Assembly: GCF_001638985.1 (NCBI RefSeq)
Contig: NW_017265134.1
Span: 2,013,732 to 2,077,731, forward strand
Reading direction: 5' to 3'
Length of the DNA stretch: 64,000 nt
Origin: Phycomyces blakesleeanus NRRL 1555(-)
Lineage: Eukaryota > Mucoromycota > Mucoromycetes > Mucorales > Phycomycetaceae
The position numbers and the translations under genes were made by a program. This document shows, piece by piece, positions 1-10,825 of this stretch. The notes under the pieces were generated by a model, which had not been told where the DNA came from, did no database searches, and worked only from the letters and a program-made list of their open reading frames with translations. The first letter of the stretch is position 1. Each line of letters begins with the position of its first letter.

Positions 1-280
1 AAGAATAATAGGTTTTTGGTCGAGGCCGTAGGGCAAAGATCTATTCTTATTATTCGAGGAGACAGAGACTCAGGCTGTCCCCTTCCTTCCCTTCCCTCTT
101 ACTAATTTCTTAATATCATTCGCTTAACTATGATAATGAGTACAGAATATGTATAGCAACAATTTATTCTGAAAATTTTGTATAAATAAAGAGATGATGG
201 TAACACAGTCAGAGTCTCTGTCTCCTCAAATAATAAGAATAGGTCTTTGGCCTACAGCCTCGACCAAAAGACCTATTCTT
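1..280. mobile_element. MITE-like element with ~75-bp terminal inverted repeats
   Basis: Bases 1-77 and about 204-280 are inverted copies of each other: the left end begins AAGAATAATAGG and the right end is its reverse complement, ending CCTATTCTT. The repeats share a GGTCGAGGC(C/T)GTAGG block and a GAGGAGACAGAGACTC block. They differ at only a few positions, including a small insertion near the left tip. The roughly 125-bp centre is AT-rich and has no ORF. This is the shape of a non-autonomous DNA transposon. The left edge coincides with the window edge, so the element may extend further and a target duplication cannot be judged. Confidence 0.75.
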
Positions 281-1579
281 CTCTTTTCTATTAAAAGTAA
301 AATTCTTTATTAATAGGGCTCCTATTGAAGTAAATTCCAGAAAGTACTTATTAGCACGGTTTCAAATTGCTAATCTGCAATGACCAAAGTAATCTCTTTG
401 CTATCTCCCAGAAAAATGATGATTTTTTAATACAACTGATTAATAGTTCTTATGAGATGAGTGTACAATAGAAAAGAAGGTTTCATATCTAAGTATTGAA
501 TTAAGAATTTCAGGACACATCGTTTTTGCCCTGAAGGAGTAAAGAAAATACATTAGATCCCAGGTAAATAACTACAATAAATAAATAAATTAGTCTGGCA
601 AAAAAAAAGGTAGTTCCCTGTCAGAAAATATTGCCCACGTAAGATTGTTGGATATGATATGTGAGTAGACATTTATAAATAAAGTAAAGGAGAAAATAGG
701 GGATAGAAACGAAAAAGACAAACAATAGAAGAGTAAGTTTTGGGTACCTCTTGCAGTTTAATTTATCAAACAAGGGCTAATTGATTGATAAAGTATTAAA
801 CTTTAAATAAATAAAAAAGGGTTTCATTAAGGGGGTTTTTTTTTTAAAAAAAAGATTGAATTTCAAGTGGCTATAAATTGTCTGGATATTGTTTTTCGAA
901 TCCATGTTTTGGGAATCCTATATTCTAATAGAGCATTAGCCAATTTTTATATATAATTGACTTAATAGTTGAACTCCCCCTTTTCTTTTATGTTTCATAT
1001 CTGTGTATGCAAATATATTGACCCAAAATAGTTTGGATTTCGATATATAATTTCTTCACAATAGTCCTCCAATTTTCTCGACTGTTTGAGATTAAGAATT
1101 TTGTATTAAGAGATCTAATAGCTTTATTTTTTTAACTGTAAGATATAAAAATAAGGGTAATAAATTTAGGGTTAAAAAGAGATATATAGCTCAATGAAAA
1201 TGAACAAATTAATAAAACAAGATATTGCTTGTGCTGGAGATAGCATTCTCGGACTTCTTTGCATAATTGTCTGTTCTAATTTTTCTCTAGTGTTTATGTG
1301 ATAAAATGTTAAAATGTAAAAAAAAAAACAGGAAAACAACAAAATAAAGAAATATACATTCTACATGGATAAACTAAACATAAATTAATTAATTAAAATA
1401 TGACATTGGACAAGAACATGTTCTTGTATTGTCTTCAGTAATACGATTGTTTTTACAGTCCAAAGGAAAGAAATATGTTGAAGAAGAATGGGAAATATGA
1501 AAGGGAAATCTCTCTCCTTCATCCACCCCCTTACACCATGAATGTTTTGTGTGTGTGGATCATCCACGACTAGTTATCC

Positions 1580-1620
<41 letters not shown>

Positions 1621-1744
1621 TACTAGCAGTAAAGTATATATATAAAGAGATAAAAACCTGTCCCTCCAAACTAATTTAACATTCGTATTTTCTCAAAGAC
1701 TTTCGCAGACTAGTTTTACACTTCATGAATGTTGTTGCTCTCTG
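281..1744. other. AT-rich intergenic stretch, no gene seen
   Basis: No supportable coding region is visible. It contains a T10A8 self-complementary tract at 836-853 and a (CT)n microsatellite at about 1584-1618. The latter lies downstream of the minus-strand gene that ends at 1745. Confidence 0.6.
1584..1618. repeat. (CT)n microsatellite
   Basis: About 17 uninterrupted CT dinucleotides, lying just past the 3' end of the gene on the minus strand. Confidence 0.9.
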
Positions 1745-2761
1745 CTAATATTGATTATGGGAAGCAACGGGAGTCTGCATCAAAGCAACAGGTTCATGCC
1801 TTCTAGGATACAATTGCGCTGGAATCGGTGCTATTGGTGATGTGCTTGATGCTGGGGTCACTAAAGGGAGAGGACGTTGGTAAACAGCTGAGGGTAGCGG
1901 AGTAATCTCGGTGTAACTAGGAGGGAGACAGTCTGACGGTACCAATATTCCATTCATTGTATTCGAATTTGTGAAATCGACTGCTGCTTGGTAAGGTGGT
2001 AGAGATTCTTGCTCCATCTCAGAGTCTACATCCACTACCTCGATCAAAAGGCAAAATAAGCCAACTCTTTCGGCTGGAGTTAAAGGGTCGCGTTCGTTAG
2101 GACGACGTACACACCATTTGATACGGTGTGCAGCGGTGTCAAGTTTAGTAAACTCCTTGAGGGTCTTTTTTAGAGCACGCTCAAACTATCAGATATGTTT
2201 TTATGTTTGTTTGGATTTTAGAAATATTAAGTAGACTGAAGACCTTTTGCGACTGAATTAATAGAAAAATAAAGCGAAAAGAAGAAAAGAATTTCGTCCT
2301 TACACTTCTTATCCGGTCAATTAATCCAGATCGGCGCTGGTTTGTCCATATATTAAGACCGGCTGGGATCAAGAGAAGCAGGAGTGGATACCACATTGAT
2401 ATACCAGCAGAGCGTGCAGCAAGAGAAAACGCAGCAGAACATACCACACAGGCAACCGTAAAGACATAAACATAGTACTCAAGATGTATACTCGGGCATG
2501 AGGTTCGGACAAATATATCAAGTGAGTCAATTCGGGCGTCAAACAAGTCTTTAGGTACCTTTGATGACCAAATGATAATAGAGCAAGACGAATATCAGCT
2601 ATGGTTATTTTCTTTTTCTTTTTTTTTCAAAAAAAAAGTGACAGCTAGAATTTAGCACATACAATTTGAAATATATTTGGATGCTGTTCAAGAGTAATAG
2701 AACAGAGTGTAGGAGGGCGCCACCGTCGACTGAGAACTGATACAGTTGCTAGAGCGACCAT
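1745..2761 (-). CDS. Small integral membrane protein with C-terminal PY motifs (possible Rsp5/Nedd4 adaptor)
   Basis: Proposed exons on the minus strand are 2663..2761, 2304..2558 and 1745..2185. The introns begin GTATGT and GTAAGG and end AAG and TAG. All phases agree and give 264 residues. I do not recognise the family. Exon 2 carries two hydrophobic stretches around residues 60-100 (starting at HLEYYVYVF and MWYPLLLLL), which look like a membrane hairpin. A basic helix follows (FERALKKTLKEFTKLD), then a conserved-looking KWCVRRPNERDPLTPAE segment. The C-terminal 90 residues are Pro/Ser-rich and contain LPPYQ and LPPSYTE. PPxY and LPxY motifs bind WW domains of Nedd4/Rsp5 ligases, and membrane proteins with such tails often act as ligase adaptors; that role is inference. 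The exon 1-2 junction is the least certain part. Confidence 0.6.
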
Positions 2762-3069
2762 CTTAAACCAAACGAGTAAGAAAGGGGAAAAGAAAAAGAA
2801 CTACAAGGGAAAAAATAATAACAGAAAAATCAAAAATAACAATACAAATGAAAAGTTTTCGTTTGAACAGAAAGGGGAACCAAGCAGCAGAAGAGGACAC
2901 GGGCTCAGGAGAGTTACAAAAAAAACCATCTGTTTGATTTCCTCTTTGGTCTCTTCTGCCCATCGATGTTGTAAATACTTCTCCTTTGCAAGTATTTCAT
3001 TTCATTTTACTTTATTTTATTTTTCTTTCTGTCTGTCTTTCTTTCTCTCTTATACTCAATACACTGAAA

Positions 3070-4647
3070 CTATTCCAACAATACGCGTGCAGGAAGAAGT
3101 ACAACCTCATCCTCATCAATAAAAAGTGGACTAACGACAAGCTTGACAATCTTATTCTTGTCTGCGGTGCTGTCTCCAACAACCGCCATGATTTCTTCAT
3201 CGTATTTGCTCCCGGCCGCAATTGGTTTTGCATAAACATCAGCATCTCCACCGTGAATTTCCAATGACAAGACCATGCAGAGATCGAGGATATCGTCCCA
3301 TAGCTGTCGATCTGGAATTACATCGCCTTGATCGTCTGTAGTCTTTCTCATGCTTGCCAGCAGATCTTCAAGATGTTTTGTCATTTGAGTACGCATCTCT
3401 CCAAGATACTCCTTTGTAGCAGGATTTAAGGAGAGCGATTGGACAGTCTGTCGTCTGTACCATTTTGAAAAGTTGGAACCAAGTGTGCTCTGAAATCGCC
3501 GAATTTGATCCGAGTAAGCTGTGTTAAGCAATTCCTGTTTTTCGGTTCCAAAAGGAAGTGAGCTCAGATAAGACTCGACAATTTGTGTAAAGAGAGATTG
3601 TTCAAGAGTTATTCGCTTGTCTTGGTCGACAGCATCTTGGACGAAACGAGTAAGCCATTCGGCAAGTTGTGCCAGTCGTTGAGTGAGAGTACGAGCATTG
3701 ACAATGTGGGACAAAGGTGCGTTACGTTCCATGTCGAGATAGCCATTGTTTTGCTGGCAAGAATAATCTGCGGCATCTGGGAAGGAAGATGTGCTAGGAA
3801 GATATAGACCCGTTGTTTCACGACCTAGCCGATCCTGCTCCTCTGGTGTTGCATGGGACATATGAAGTGCTCTTCCATACACCTCCTCACCACACGCCGT
3901 CAATGTCCTCAAGTTTGCAATAACCTCAATTTGTTGTTTCTGGCTGCGTTCCAGGTTCTGAAGTTGTTCTCTCAGCATCTCATTTTCTTCTATCAAGGTT
4001 GTATAAGGTTTCGTAGCCGATGCAAAGCTAGGTTGAGGCTGAGGAGGAGCTGATATAGCATCGTTAAGTGCAACAGGTGCCTGACTATTTCCTTGGTACC
4101 CAGAGTCGGCCGTGCGCTCCTCGTCATCACTGCTGTCAATGTGGCTAAAGTCTCCAGCAGCAGAACGTGTACCATCGTCACCAAACTCTGCAGCGACTGA
4201 GCGAGGGTATTTCTCTTCATCATCACCAGTAATTACACTGGCATTATCATGGAATGCTGATGGCATGTCGAGATCACGGAATGTCTCTAAACGTATTCCT
4301 GGATTATCGATTGAAAGAGCGGGTTCATTACTCGAGCTGACACCATTGCGGGCGCTTCCATCCAGGGTGGACCTGTCATCGTCTGTTTCTTTCCCTTCTG
4401 TTGTGACTCTACTTATGCTTCCTGCTATGCTCATATTGCCTCCATGACCGCTCATAACTGACTCTTGGTCATCTACTGTTGCAGCCACACTCCAGGCATC
4501 AGTGTCGCGAGGTCTGGTGTTAGATTCAAATGTGTCAAGTAAATCTGTTTTACGAAGATATGCATAACGAGATGCAAGCCCCTCTGGGAAACTCCTATGA
4601 AAAAAACCGTCTTTATCGCTGCCTTCGTGTGATGATACAGAACTCAT
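3070..4647 (-). CDS. Uncharacterised coiled-coil protein, intronless
   Basis: One open frame of 525 residues. I start at the ATG at 4647 (MSSVSSHEG); the longer open frame upstream has no ATG. I do not recognise the family. The first ~210 residues are low-complexity, rich in Ser, Asp and Glu, with runs such as DDDRS and SSDDEER, and look disordered. A short coiled coil follows at about 220-255 (EENEMLREQLQNLERSQK). The last ~230 residues are ordered-looking and helical, with a WYRRQTVQSLSLNPATKEYL segment and LWDDILDLCMVLSLEI. There is no signal peptide or membrane segment, so it is probably cytosolic or nuclear. It lies head-to-tail upstream of the membrane-protein gene on the same strand. 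Confidence 0.7.
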   Translation of the reverse strand: MSSVSSHEGSDKDGFFHRSFPEGLASRYAYLRKTDLLDTFESNTRPRDTDAWSVAATVDDQESVMSGHGGNMSIAGSISRVTTEGKETDDDRSTLDGSARNGVSSSNEPALSIDNPGIRLETFRDLDMPSAFHDNASVITGDDEEKYPRSVAAEFGDDGTRSAAGDFSHIDSSDDEERTADSGYQGNSQAPVALNDAISAPPQPQPSFASATKPYTTLIEENEMLREQLQNLERSQKQQIEVIANLRTLTACGEEVYGRALHMSHATPEEQDRLGRETTGLYLPSTSSFPDAADYSCQQNNGYLDMERNAPLSHIVNARTLTQRLAQLAEWLTRFVQDAVDQDKRITLEQSLFTQIVESYLSSLPFGTEKQELLNTAYSDQIRRFQSTLGSNFSKWYRRQTVQSLSLNPATKEYLGEMRTQMTKHLEDLLASMRKTTDDQGDVIPDRQLWDDILDLCMVLSLEIHGGDADVYAKPIAAGSKYDEEIMAVVGDSTADKNKIVKLVVSPLFIDEDEVVLLPARVLLE

Positions 4648-5916
4648 GAAGAAAATAGATGGAAGAAAAAGAGTGAAAGAAAGCACTCATATGATTCAGC
4701 GGGGGTTGAAGTCCAAGGGGTTGGGGGGCTGCCGATAGAACCAGAGCTGCTTATTTCTTGACTCAATCAAGTGTTCTATGTACAGCATCTAAATTTAGTT
4801 ATATTTATACCTATTGTAATTTAATTGTCGAGGGAGATCCCACCTGCAGATGTTAGAAATAAGAGCACGAATATAAATACTAATATAAATAACAATAACA
4901 ATAACAACAATAATAATAATAATAATAATAGTAATAGTAATATACGATACAACCCAAGTTTTAATAGAAAAGTCTGAAGAAAGACAGAAGCATTAACAGC
5001 GATGTGACTTTTTGTGAGGCCGAGCTTCATGTAAAATATTGGGTTTTCTTTGATTAGACTTTAGTTCCACGTATTATTCTTTAGCATGTTTTTACCAAAG
5101 CACTAAATAGATATATATAATACGTCTGTATGCTTATCTGCTTTTGTTTTTAAGCTAGTAGTCTTTGATTTTTCTTTCCTTGTTAAAAAGATTTGCATGC
5201 AAGAAAGCATACATCTTAAAAGACAATATATTTCTGGGACCAAAAAATCACAGCCAAACAATTTGCTTTATGTTCGTGGAAAGTCAAATTTGGTTACAGA
5301 TTTTCTTTCGATTTTATTTCAAACATCGAGAAGGGAACAAACCTGGAGCACTTTTGAAAACATTCACTCTAAGGATAGTCTTGGGTTTTATGAAAAGCAT
5401 GGGCATGAATTGGTTTATGAGACTATCCTATATAGCTCATATGCATTATCCTACTATCGATTCTATAATACAATAGTTCCAAAAAGTATACTTGTTGTGG
5501 CACACAGATGTTTATATAAGCCACAGCATATAACAAAGGTTTTATGTAGGCAAATCAACACTTTATATGATATATCTGTTAGGAGAAGTATCATACAAAA
5601 CATGTATATATAATAGAAACCATATCAATCATTATGCTTCTCTAGTAGATAGGATAAAGAAAGAAACAAAGGTTCCCTTGTTTTACTCGGAGCCATTTAC
5701 TCCGACGTTGGCTTTAAATTTCTTTTAATCTTTTAGCAGTCCCGAAAGTGATCCAAGCTGTCCCTTACTCTTGACACGGGTGCTGTGTGTTCTCCAGCTT
5801 CGCACACCATGATTTATTTTCTTCTTTCCCGATCGTTCCCCTCTCCCTTTTCCACGACCATTCTTTTCGTAAAATCACTTTTATATAATATCACATTTTT
5901 ACCTTTTTCATTTATA
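4648..5916. other. Intergenic; AAT/AAC microsatellite, no supported gene
   Basis: Contains an AAT/AAC/AGT trinucleotide run at about 4889-4941. An open frame at 5197-5613 (+) encodes 138 residues without recognisable motifs; it is AT-driven in composition and I do not call it a gene. The Tc1 element begins at 5917. Confidence 0.5.
4889..4941. repeat. AAT/AAC trinucleotide microsatellite
   Basis: Imperfect run of AAC, AAT and AGT triplets in the 5' flank of the minus-strand coiled-coil gene. Confidence 0.85.
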
Positions 5917-6129
5917 GTAAACTCAAAAACCGGCTCACCAAATGTAAAATTTGTACTCCGCAACTTATATCTTCTTGAGTTCTTCTTCTTTCACAATAGT
6001 TCTAGTACACACTGGGACGTCTGTTAGAGAACTACAACATACTATGCTAGTACCCATATATATATAGTATTAATAAAAAGTTATATGAAAAAAAAAGTTG
6101 AAATTTTCAGTGAGCCGGTTTTTTAGGTA
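5917..6129 (+). repeat. Left terminal inverted repeat of the Tc1 element
   Basis: 213 bp, pairing with 7334-7543. Its outer end carries CAAAAACCGGCTCACC. Its inner end carries the same motif in inverted orientation (GTGAGCCGGTTTTTTAGG), so the arm resembles a small transposon of its own. Confidence 0.9.
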
Positions 6130-6143
6130 AAGGTATTTTTTTA

Positions 6144-7160
6144 TTATTTTTCGGTAATAAAATACCCTTTCTTCAAAATGCATTTATGCATTCTGCTTTG
6201 CATGGATGCAATCAGATTCGTGCACGTCTCCTCTGGGATACTATCCCATTCATTCTGGAATCGAGCCCACAGTTCCTTCATTGAGCTGGCCGGCTCCTCA
6301 TGCTGGTACAGCTTACCCTTTGGGCATACACAAAGGTTTTCGATGGGATTGAGGTCAGACGAAAACGGTGGGAAATCAATGACCTCAATCCCCTCTGTCT
6401 TCAACCACTTCTTGGTATTGGCTGCAGTGTGCGACCGAGCGTTATCATGCAAAAACATGATTTCTGATTTTCTGAAGTTTTGCTTCTTCAAGGTCTCGAG
6501 CAAGCCCTGCTCCAAAACTTCTACATATTTTTGACTTGTCATAGTCTCCTTGATCTTAAGAAGCTCTCCGTGACCTCTAGACGAAAAGCATCCCCAAACC
6601 ATGACATGTCCTCCAGCGCGAACAGGGGAAGCCTTACCCTTGTATTTTTTAAGGGCCGACTTCTTCAACCTCCATCTCCACCTCTTTCCGTCAGAATCAA
6701 AGCGATTCACCTTACACTCATCTGAAAAGACTACACACTTCCAGTCCTCCACGGTGAAGTTTATGTAGTTCCTGGCAATCTCCATGCGCTGCTTACGGAT
6801 CGCGGGGTTTGTTTTCACCTTCGGAGGCGATTCCAGGCGACAGGTAAACCCAGATGCTTTCAACAAGGTACAGATTGCTGGAACCTTCACAGCAAAACCT
6901 TCACCACATAATTGTCTCTCGGCTTGTGTAGTTGTTACAAATTCCTCATTTAAGAATGCATAAATAATGCGGTGGGCGAGCCTTTCGTCAATTTGGGCAG
7001 ATCTACCCCCAGGAACTGAGGTAGAGATGTCATATTTTTGTCCGTATCTCTTGACAGTAGACTGCGAAACACCAGCAATCTTCGCTACTTGAGCGGTAGA
7101 CTTTCCGTGTCTAAGTTCGACTGCAATTGATAGGGCTTTTTCGTGCGAGATAGGAGACAT
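6144..7160 (-). CDS. Tc1/mariner DD34E transposase
   Basis: 338 residues, intronless, ATG at 7160, ending 15 bp inside the left terminal repeat. An N-terminal helix-turn-helix is at about residues 8-40 (STAQVAKIAGVSQSTVKRY). The DDE catalytic core is visible: first Asp in VFSDECKVN, second Asp in FLHDNARSHTA, and Glu in DLNPIENL. Exactly 34 residues separate the second Asp from the Glu, the Tc1 signature. The protein cuts and pastes the element by binding the terminal repeats. The length is normal for the family and the frame is open. The residues after PIENL read CVCPKGKLY where Tc1 proteins usually have a Trp (NLW), so activity could be impaired. It is unrelated to its neighbours. Confidence 0.93.
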   Translation of the reverse strand: MSPISHEKALSIAVELRHGKSTAQVAKIAGVSQSTVKRYGQKYDISTSVPGGRSAQIDERLAHRIIYAFLNEEFVTTTQAERQLCGEGFAVKVPAICTLLKASGFTCRLESPPKVKTNPAIRKQRMEIARNYINFTVEDWKCVVFSDECKVNRFDSDGKRWRWRLKKSALKKYKGKASPVRAGGHVMVWGCFSSRGHGELLKIKETMTSQKYVEVLEQGLLETLKKQNFRKSEIMFLHDNARSHTAANTKKWLKTEGIEVIDFPPFSSDLNPIENLCVCPKGKLYQHEEPASSMKELWARFQNEWDSIPEETCTNLIASMQSRMHKCILKKGYFITEK

Positions 7161-7333
7161 TTGATTTTAAATTTGAGCAAAAGAGCGAAGAAAACTCTGA
7201 ATAATTTAATATAATATACCTATGTTTTTGCAGGATTGTGATGCAATGACAAAACATATTACGTATGCAAAGTGTGACAAGGAGCTCTGCATTGGAAGTG
7301 AAGAAAGAATACTTTACTCTATTTTTTGGCCCA

Positions 7334-7543
7334 TACCTAAAAACCGGCTCACTGAAAATTTCAACTTTTTTTCATATAACTTTTTATTAATACTATATAT
7401 ATATGGGTACTAGCATAGTATGTTGTAGTTCTCTAACAGACGTCCTAGTGTGTACTAGAACTATTGTGAAAGAAGAAGAACTCAAGAAGATATAAGTTGC
7501 GGAGTACAAATTTTACATTTGGTGAGCCGGTTTTTGAGTTTAC
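7334..7543 (-). repeat. Right terminal inverted repeat of the Tc1 element
   Basis: 210 bp, nearly identical to the reverse complement of 5917-6129 and carrying the same paired ACCGGCTCAC motifs at both of its ends. Confidence 0.9.
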
Positions 7544-7766
7544 TATAATTACTTATTTATATTCTCCTCATATATTCTGCTTTTGGCACCTTTACCCTTT
7601 TTACATATATACATCTTCCCATTTCCTTTTCCAGTTTCTTCCCTACATTTATTGCATATACGCATCGTACACCTTTCCATTGTAATTCATCTACATCCAC
7701 ACCTTCATAACATACTTCTACCTCTTGCGTCATTTTACCCACTCATACTACTTATCCTTCATTATT

Positions 7767-7826
7767 ACTTGGTGTGAACAGACTAAAAGTTCAAAATTTC
7801 GAACTTTTACTATGCTTACACCAAGT
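7767..7826. mobile_element. 60-bp palindrome with the termini of the 60.7-kb element
   Basis: ACTTGGTGTGAACAGACTAA at the left pairs with the reverse complement ending TTACACCAAGT at the right. The arms meet at an AAAATTTC centre, with a few mismatches inside the arms. The outer 24 bases match the ends of the element at 60700-61146 (TTGGTGTGGACAGACTAAAAG) except for one base. It therefore looks like a drastically shortened relative, or a collapsed pair of ends, of that family. Confidence 0.65.
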
Positions 7827-10825
7827 GTTAGTGTGTGTTTGCGTGTTTGTCAATAAATAATCATGGTATGAAGGCGCAATTTACCAAGAGTAAGATATCA
7901 TCTGGATTAATCGATAAAGATACATAATCACATTTTTACTAGTTTTTTTTTGGCAAAGCTAGTAAAGGTTCCAAGATTTTTATTTTGTATAAAGTAGTAT
8001 AATGAGGGGCTATCCGGAAAACTTGTTTCGAAGAAAACTCATCACGTTTGTAAGCCCTTTCATTACCAAGGTCTACAGACAGAAAGATGTTGCTAACAAA
8101 CTTCTGTAGCAGAGATTAGCAATATAAAAGACGTTACATTAGTAATGAATGTAAAGATGAATAAATAAAATTTATATATGCCTTATGCTAATGTATAACT
8201 TGATTGTTGGACTCTGTTATGTCTTTCTCACTAGTACTTGTGGAGGTTCATGAACTTTTTGTCGAACGGCGGTATTTGCTATAACGAAATGAGAAGTATT
8301 TTGTTCGCCAAATAGCTACTAGCAATGGTTCGAAAGAGATATTGTTTGAATAATACAGCTCATTTTCATTATAGAATCTTAAGAATAAATTCATGGCCAA
8401 TGCACCGACAGCACTGACTTCAGTTTGACGACGATGGATTGACTATCCGTACTCGATCTTTCCGTGCCGTTTTTTTCAAAGGTCTTGGCTGCCACCAGAG
8501 CAATAAATTATGTAGCACTTTGATTATCTAGCTCCAAAGAGAGAAAAATCGGACAATTGCATTCCAAGAACTATTTGACTTTGGCATAGATTTGCATTGC
8601 CGATAAGAAAGCAAAGTCTATTTCGACATGCACGGGTATCGTTTTTTAACATCTGGTGCGCGTGTCGTATTCATGGTATCAAGGCAAGCGCGGAAAAGTG
8701 GTTCTCTTACTAGACCATTAGGATTCCACTAAAAAGCTTTATGTTTACTACATATGTCGGATATTGCTTTGTCATAACAATACTAATAATCTGTCTAATA
8801 AAATCTCTGAGCAGTCTTCCATCCTCTTTATTTTACGCCCTCTCTTTGTGACACTACACATCAATAAAAAGCTTAGTTTCTCATGGCACAATTGCCGCTT
8901 AAAATCTAAAAGCAATACGTTTAATACCTTTTTTTATAACGAGCAATATTATATATACTGTCATTTCTTATTGCTTGGCAGAATATGCTTTGGAAGTATT
9001 CTCAGACCAAAGCTCCATATTTTGTGATAAGGCTAATTGGCTGCTAGTGCATATTGCCGATCTGCTATCCATCATTCTCTGAAGGCTTGTTTTGTTGACA
9101 GCAGGGTTAGTGCTGTTGGTGCTGTTGTTACTCATTTGGAATTGGATAAATAGAAATAAAATAACGTATAGTATATCAGCAAAATTATTCATAAAGCCTT
9201 TGAAAAATTGAAGTAGTAACGTACTAATTAAGGCATAGATACACTTATAGCTCTTTATGAAAATATTTGGTTTGTTATAAAGTATTTTTATTTGAAAAAA
9301 AAAACCTAGATATCGGTGTGTCGTACTAAAGATACACTATGAAGAAAATTAAGCACATTAAATTAGAATAGTATATTGGAAGTGTAGTAGTCATTATCAA
9401 GAAACGATTTCTTGGTTTGTTAAAGATAAACCAATCCTAGACTTCAAATGCCTTGCAAATAAAGATATCTTGCTTTTATTATTGGATAAACCACCAAGGA
9501 TTCATACTTCTCTTCTTAATACATTGTAGTGTAACATGTAAAACAACGTAAAATTAAATATAGGCTATAACGAGTAACCATAAAAAAAAAGCCATTTTTC
9601 ATTAGATGTATTTGCATTTGCATTTCATATGAGTCCGACATACGATATATCATGGTAGTCTTCATGAATATTGTATGGAAGCAGAGGACTATTTTCTCTT
9701 TTCTTTTTGAAAGAAAAAAATGCACAGTAAAGCTTTAGAATGCAGCAAGAAGAGATTTGAGTTTAACGCAATTTTCATAAATCAGATGCTGTATTGCTTT
9801 TGACACTAATTAGCCTGTTGGGCATGCTATTACGGTAAATATAATGTTCTTGTGAACTTATCAATCACAAGGCTTCTTCTTACCAGATAATAGTCTACAT
9901 CTGGTTATATGTACTTTTATTATTTGCTTTTTAAAGTGCCATGTTTAAATAATCCAAGATAATCTAAGAAAAAAAAACAGGAGCATTACAAGAAGTATAG
10001 TCGGAATTTAAAATCATGGATTATTCTTGTGGTCACTCCTTATATATAATATTAATATATTGTTAGTAAAAGTGTTGTATTTTTCACAAAGAGGTATATT
10101 GGAATATATCTTTTTATTATTATCATTTCATTAGTATGATTATTTATTGTTAATGATATCTCTTTACTCTTACAAAAAATCACTTTTTTTTCCTTTAGGT
10201 TATAAAAATATATAAAAGCTCAAATCCAAAGACCCTGATGGTCAAAATTGAATGACCCAGAAATACGGTCTGTATTGTGTGGTGCTTGTAATTTTTTTTT
10301 AAAAAAAAAGCGAGATTGTGATATTTCTTTGTTACATAAATGTTTAATTTTTGTACACTTTGGATTCGCAGTAAAAAAGAATGTGTAGTATTCTGATCAT
10401 AATTGGAAGTTGAGATAAACCGAAGCTGTAGAACAATAGTCGAGGTACTCGAACGGGACCATGTAAAAGTGATGAATTACACAAGAAGTTCCTCACAACT
10501 GGTTAATATATCATTTGTTATCTTTGACCAATTATACAACAGCCATGATAAAGGAACTGATTGGTGTATCCAAATGTTGAAAATTTGCAAAAAGTAATAA
10601 TAATAATCCACTCACCATTGCCTAACATCAGCTCATACAGAGACCCTCCTTGTGGTGACACAAAGCAGAACGTGTCATTATTGAGACAAAAAAAAGAAAC
10701 TTTTTTTTAGTTGGTAGAATATGTGGGACAAAATGCCACTGGGAGATTAAAAAATATGAAAATAGTTGAAAAAATTTACATGCGAAAAGAGAACGAAAAG
10801 AGATAGATAAGATGAGATTTTTAGT
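7827..10825. other. Intergenic, no supported gene
   Basis: About 8.2-8.72 kb is less AT-rich than its surroundings and has no intact frame; it may be a decayed mobile element, but I could not identify it. A 55-codon ATG frame on the minus strand near 8968-9132 has no recognisable motif. A T9A9 palindrome lies at 10292-10309. I see nothing else to annotate. Confidence 0.5.

Larger units (their letters stand above)
5917..7543 (-). mobile_element. Tc1/mariner transposon, 1,627 bp, with ~210-bp terminal inverted repeats
   Basis: The element starts GTAAACTCAAAAACCGG and ends with the exact reverse complement. TA dinucleotides flank it at 5915-5916 and 7544-7545, as expected for Tc1/mariner insertion. 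The terminal repeats (5917-6129 and 7334-7543) are almost identical; one clear mismatch is near 6012 (GGGACG against GGACG context in the other arm). That suggests a recent insertion. Between them lies one transposase frame on the minus strand. Each long repeat is itself bounded by inverted copies of ACCGGCTCAC, an arrangement different from the IR/DR type of Sleeping Beauty, where the inner site is a direct repeat. Confidence 0.92.

Noticed and set aside
1385..1567. 60-residue minus-strand frame
   Set aside because: Short and without motif, next to a CT microsatellite.
2763..3267. Several 60-90 residue frames on both strands
   Set aside because: They overlap the 3' part of the coiled-coil gene or T/A-rich flank and lack motifs.
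5197..5613. 138-residue plus-strand open frame upstream of the Tc1 element
   Set aside because: No motif, no homology I recognise, composition driven by AT content; not enough to call a gene.
8968..9192. 74-residue minus-strand frame with an Asn/Ser-rich start
   Set aside because: Short, no motif, no splice partners found.
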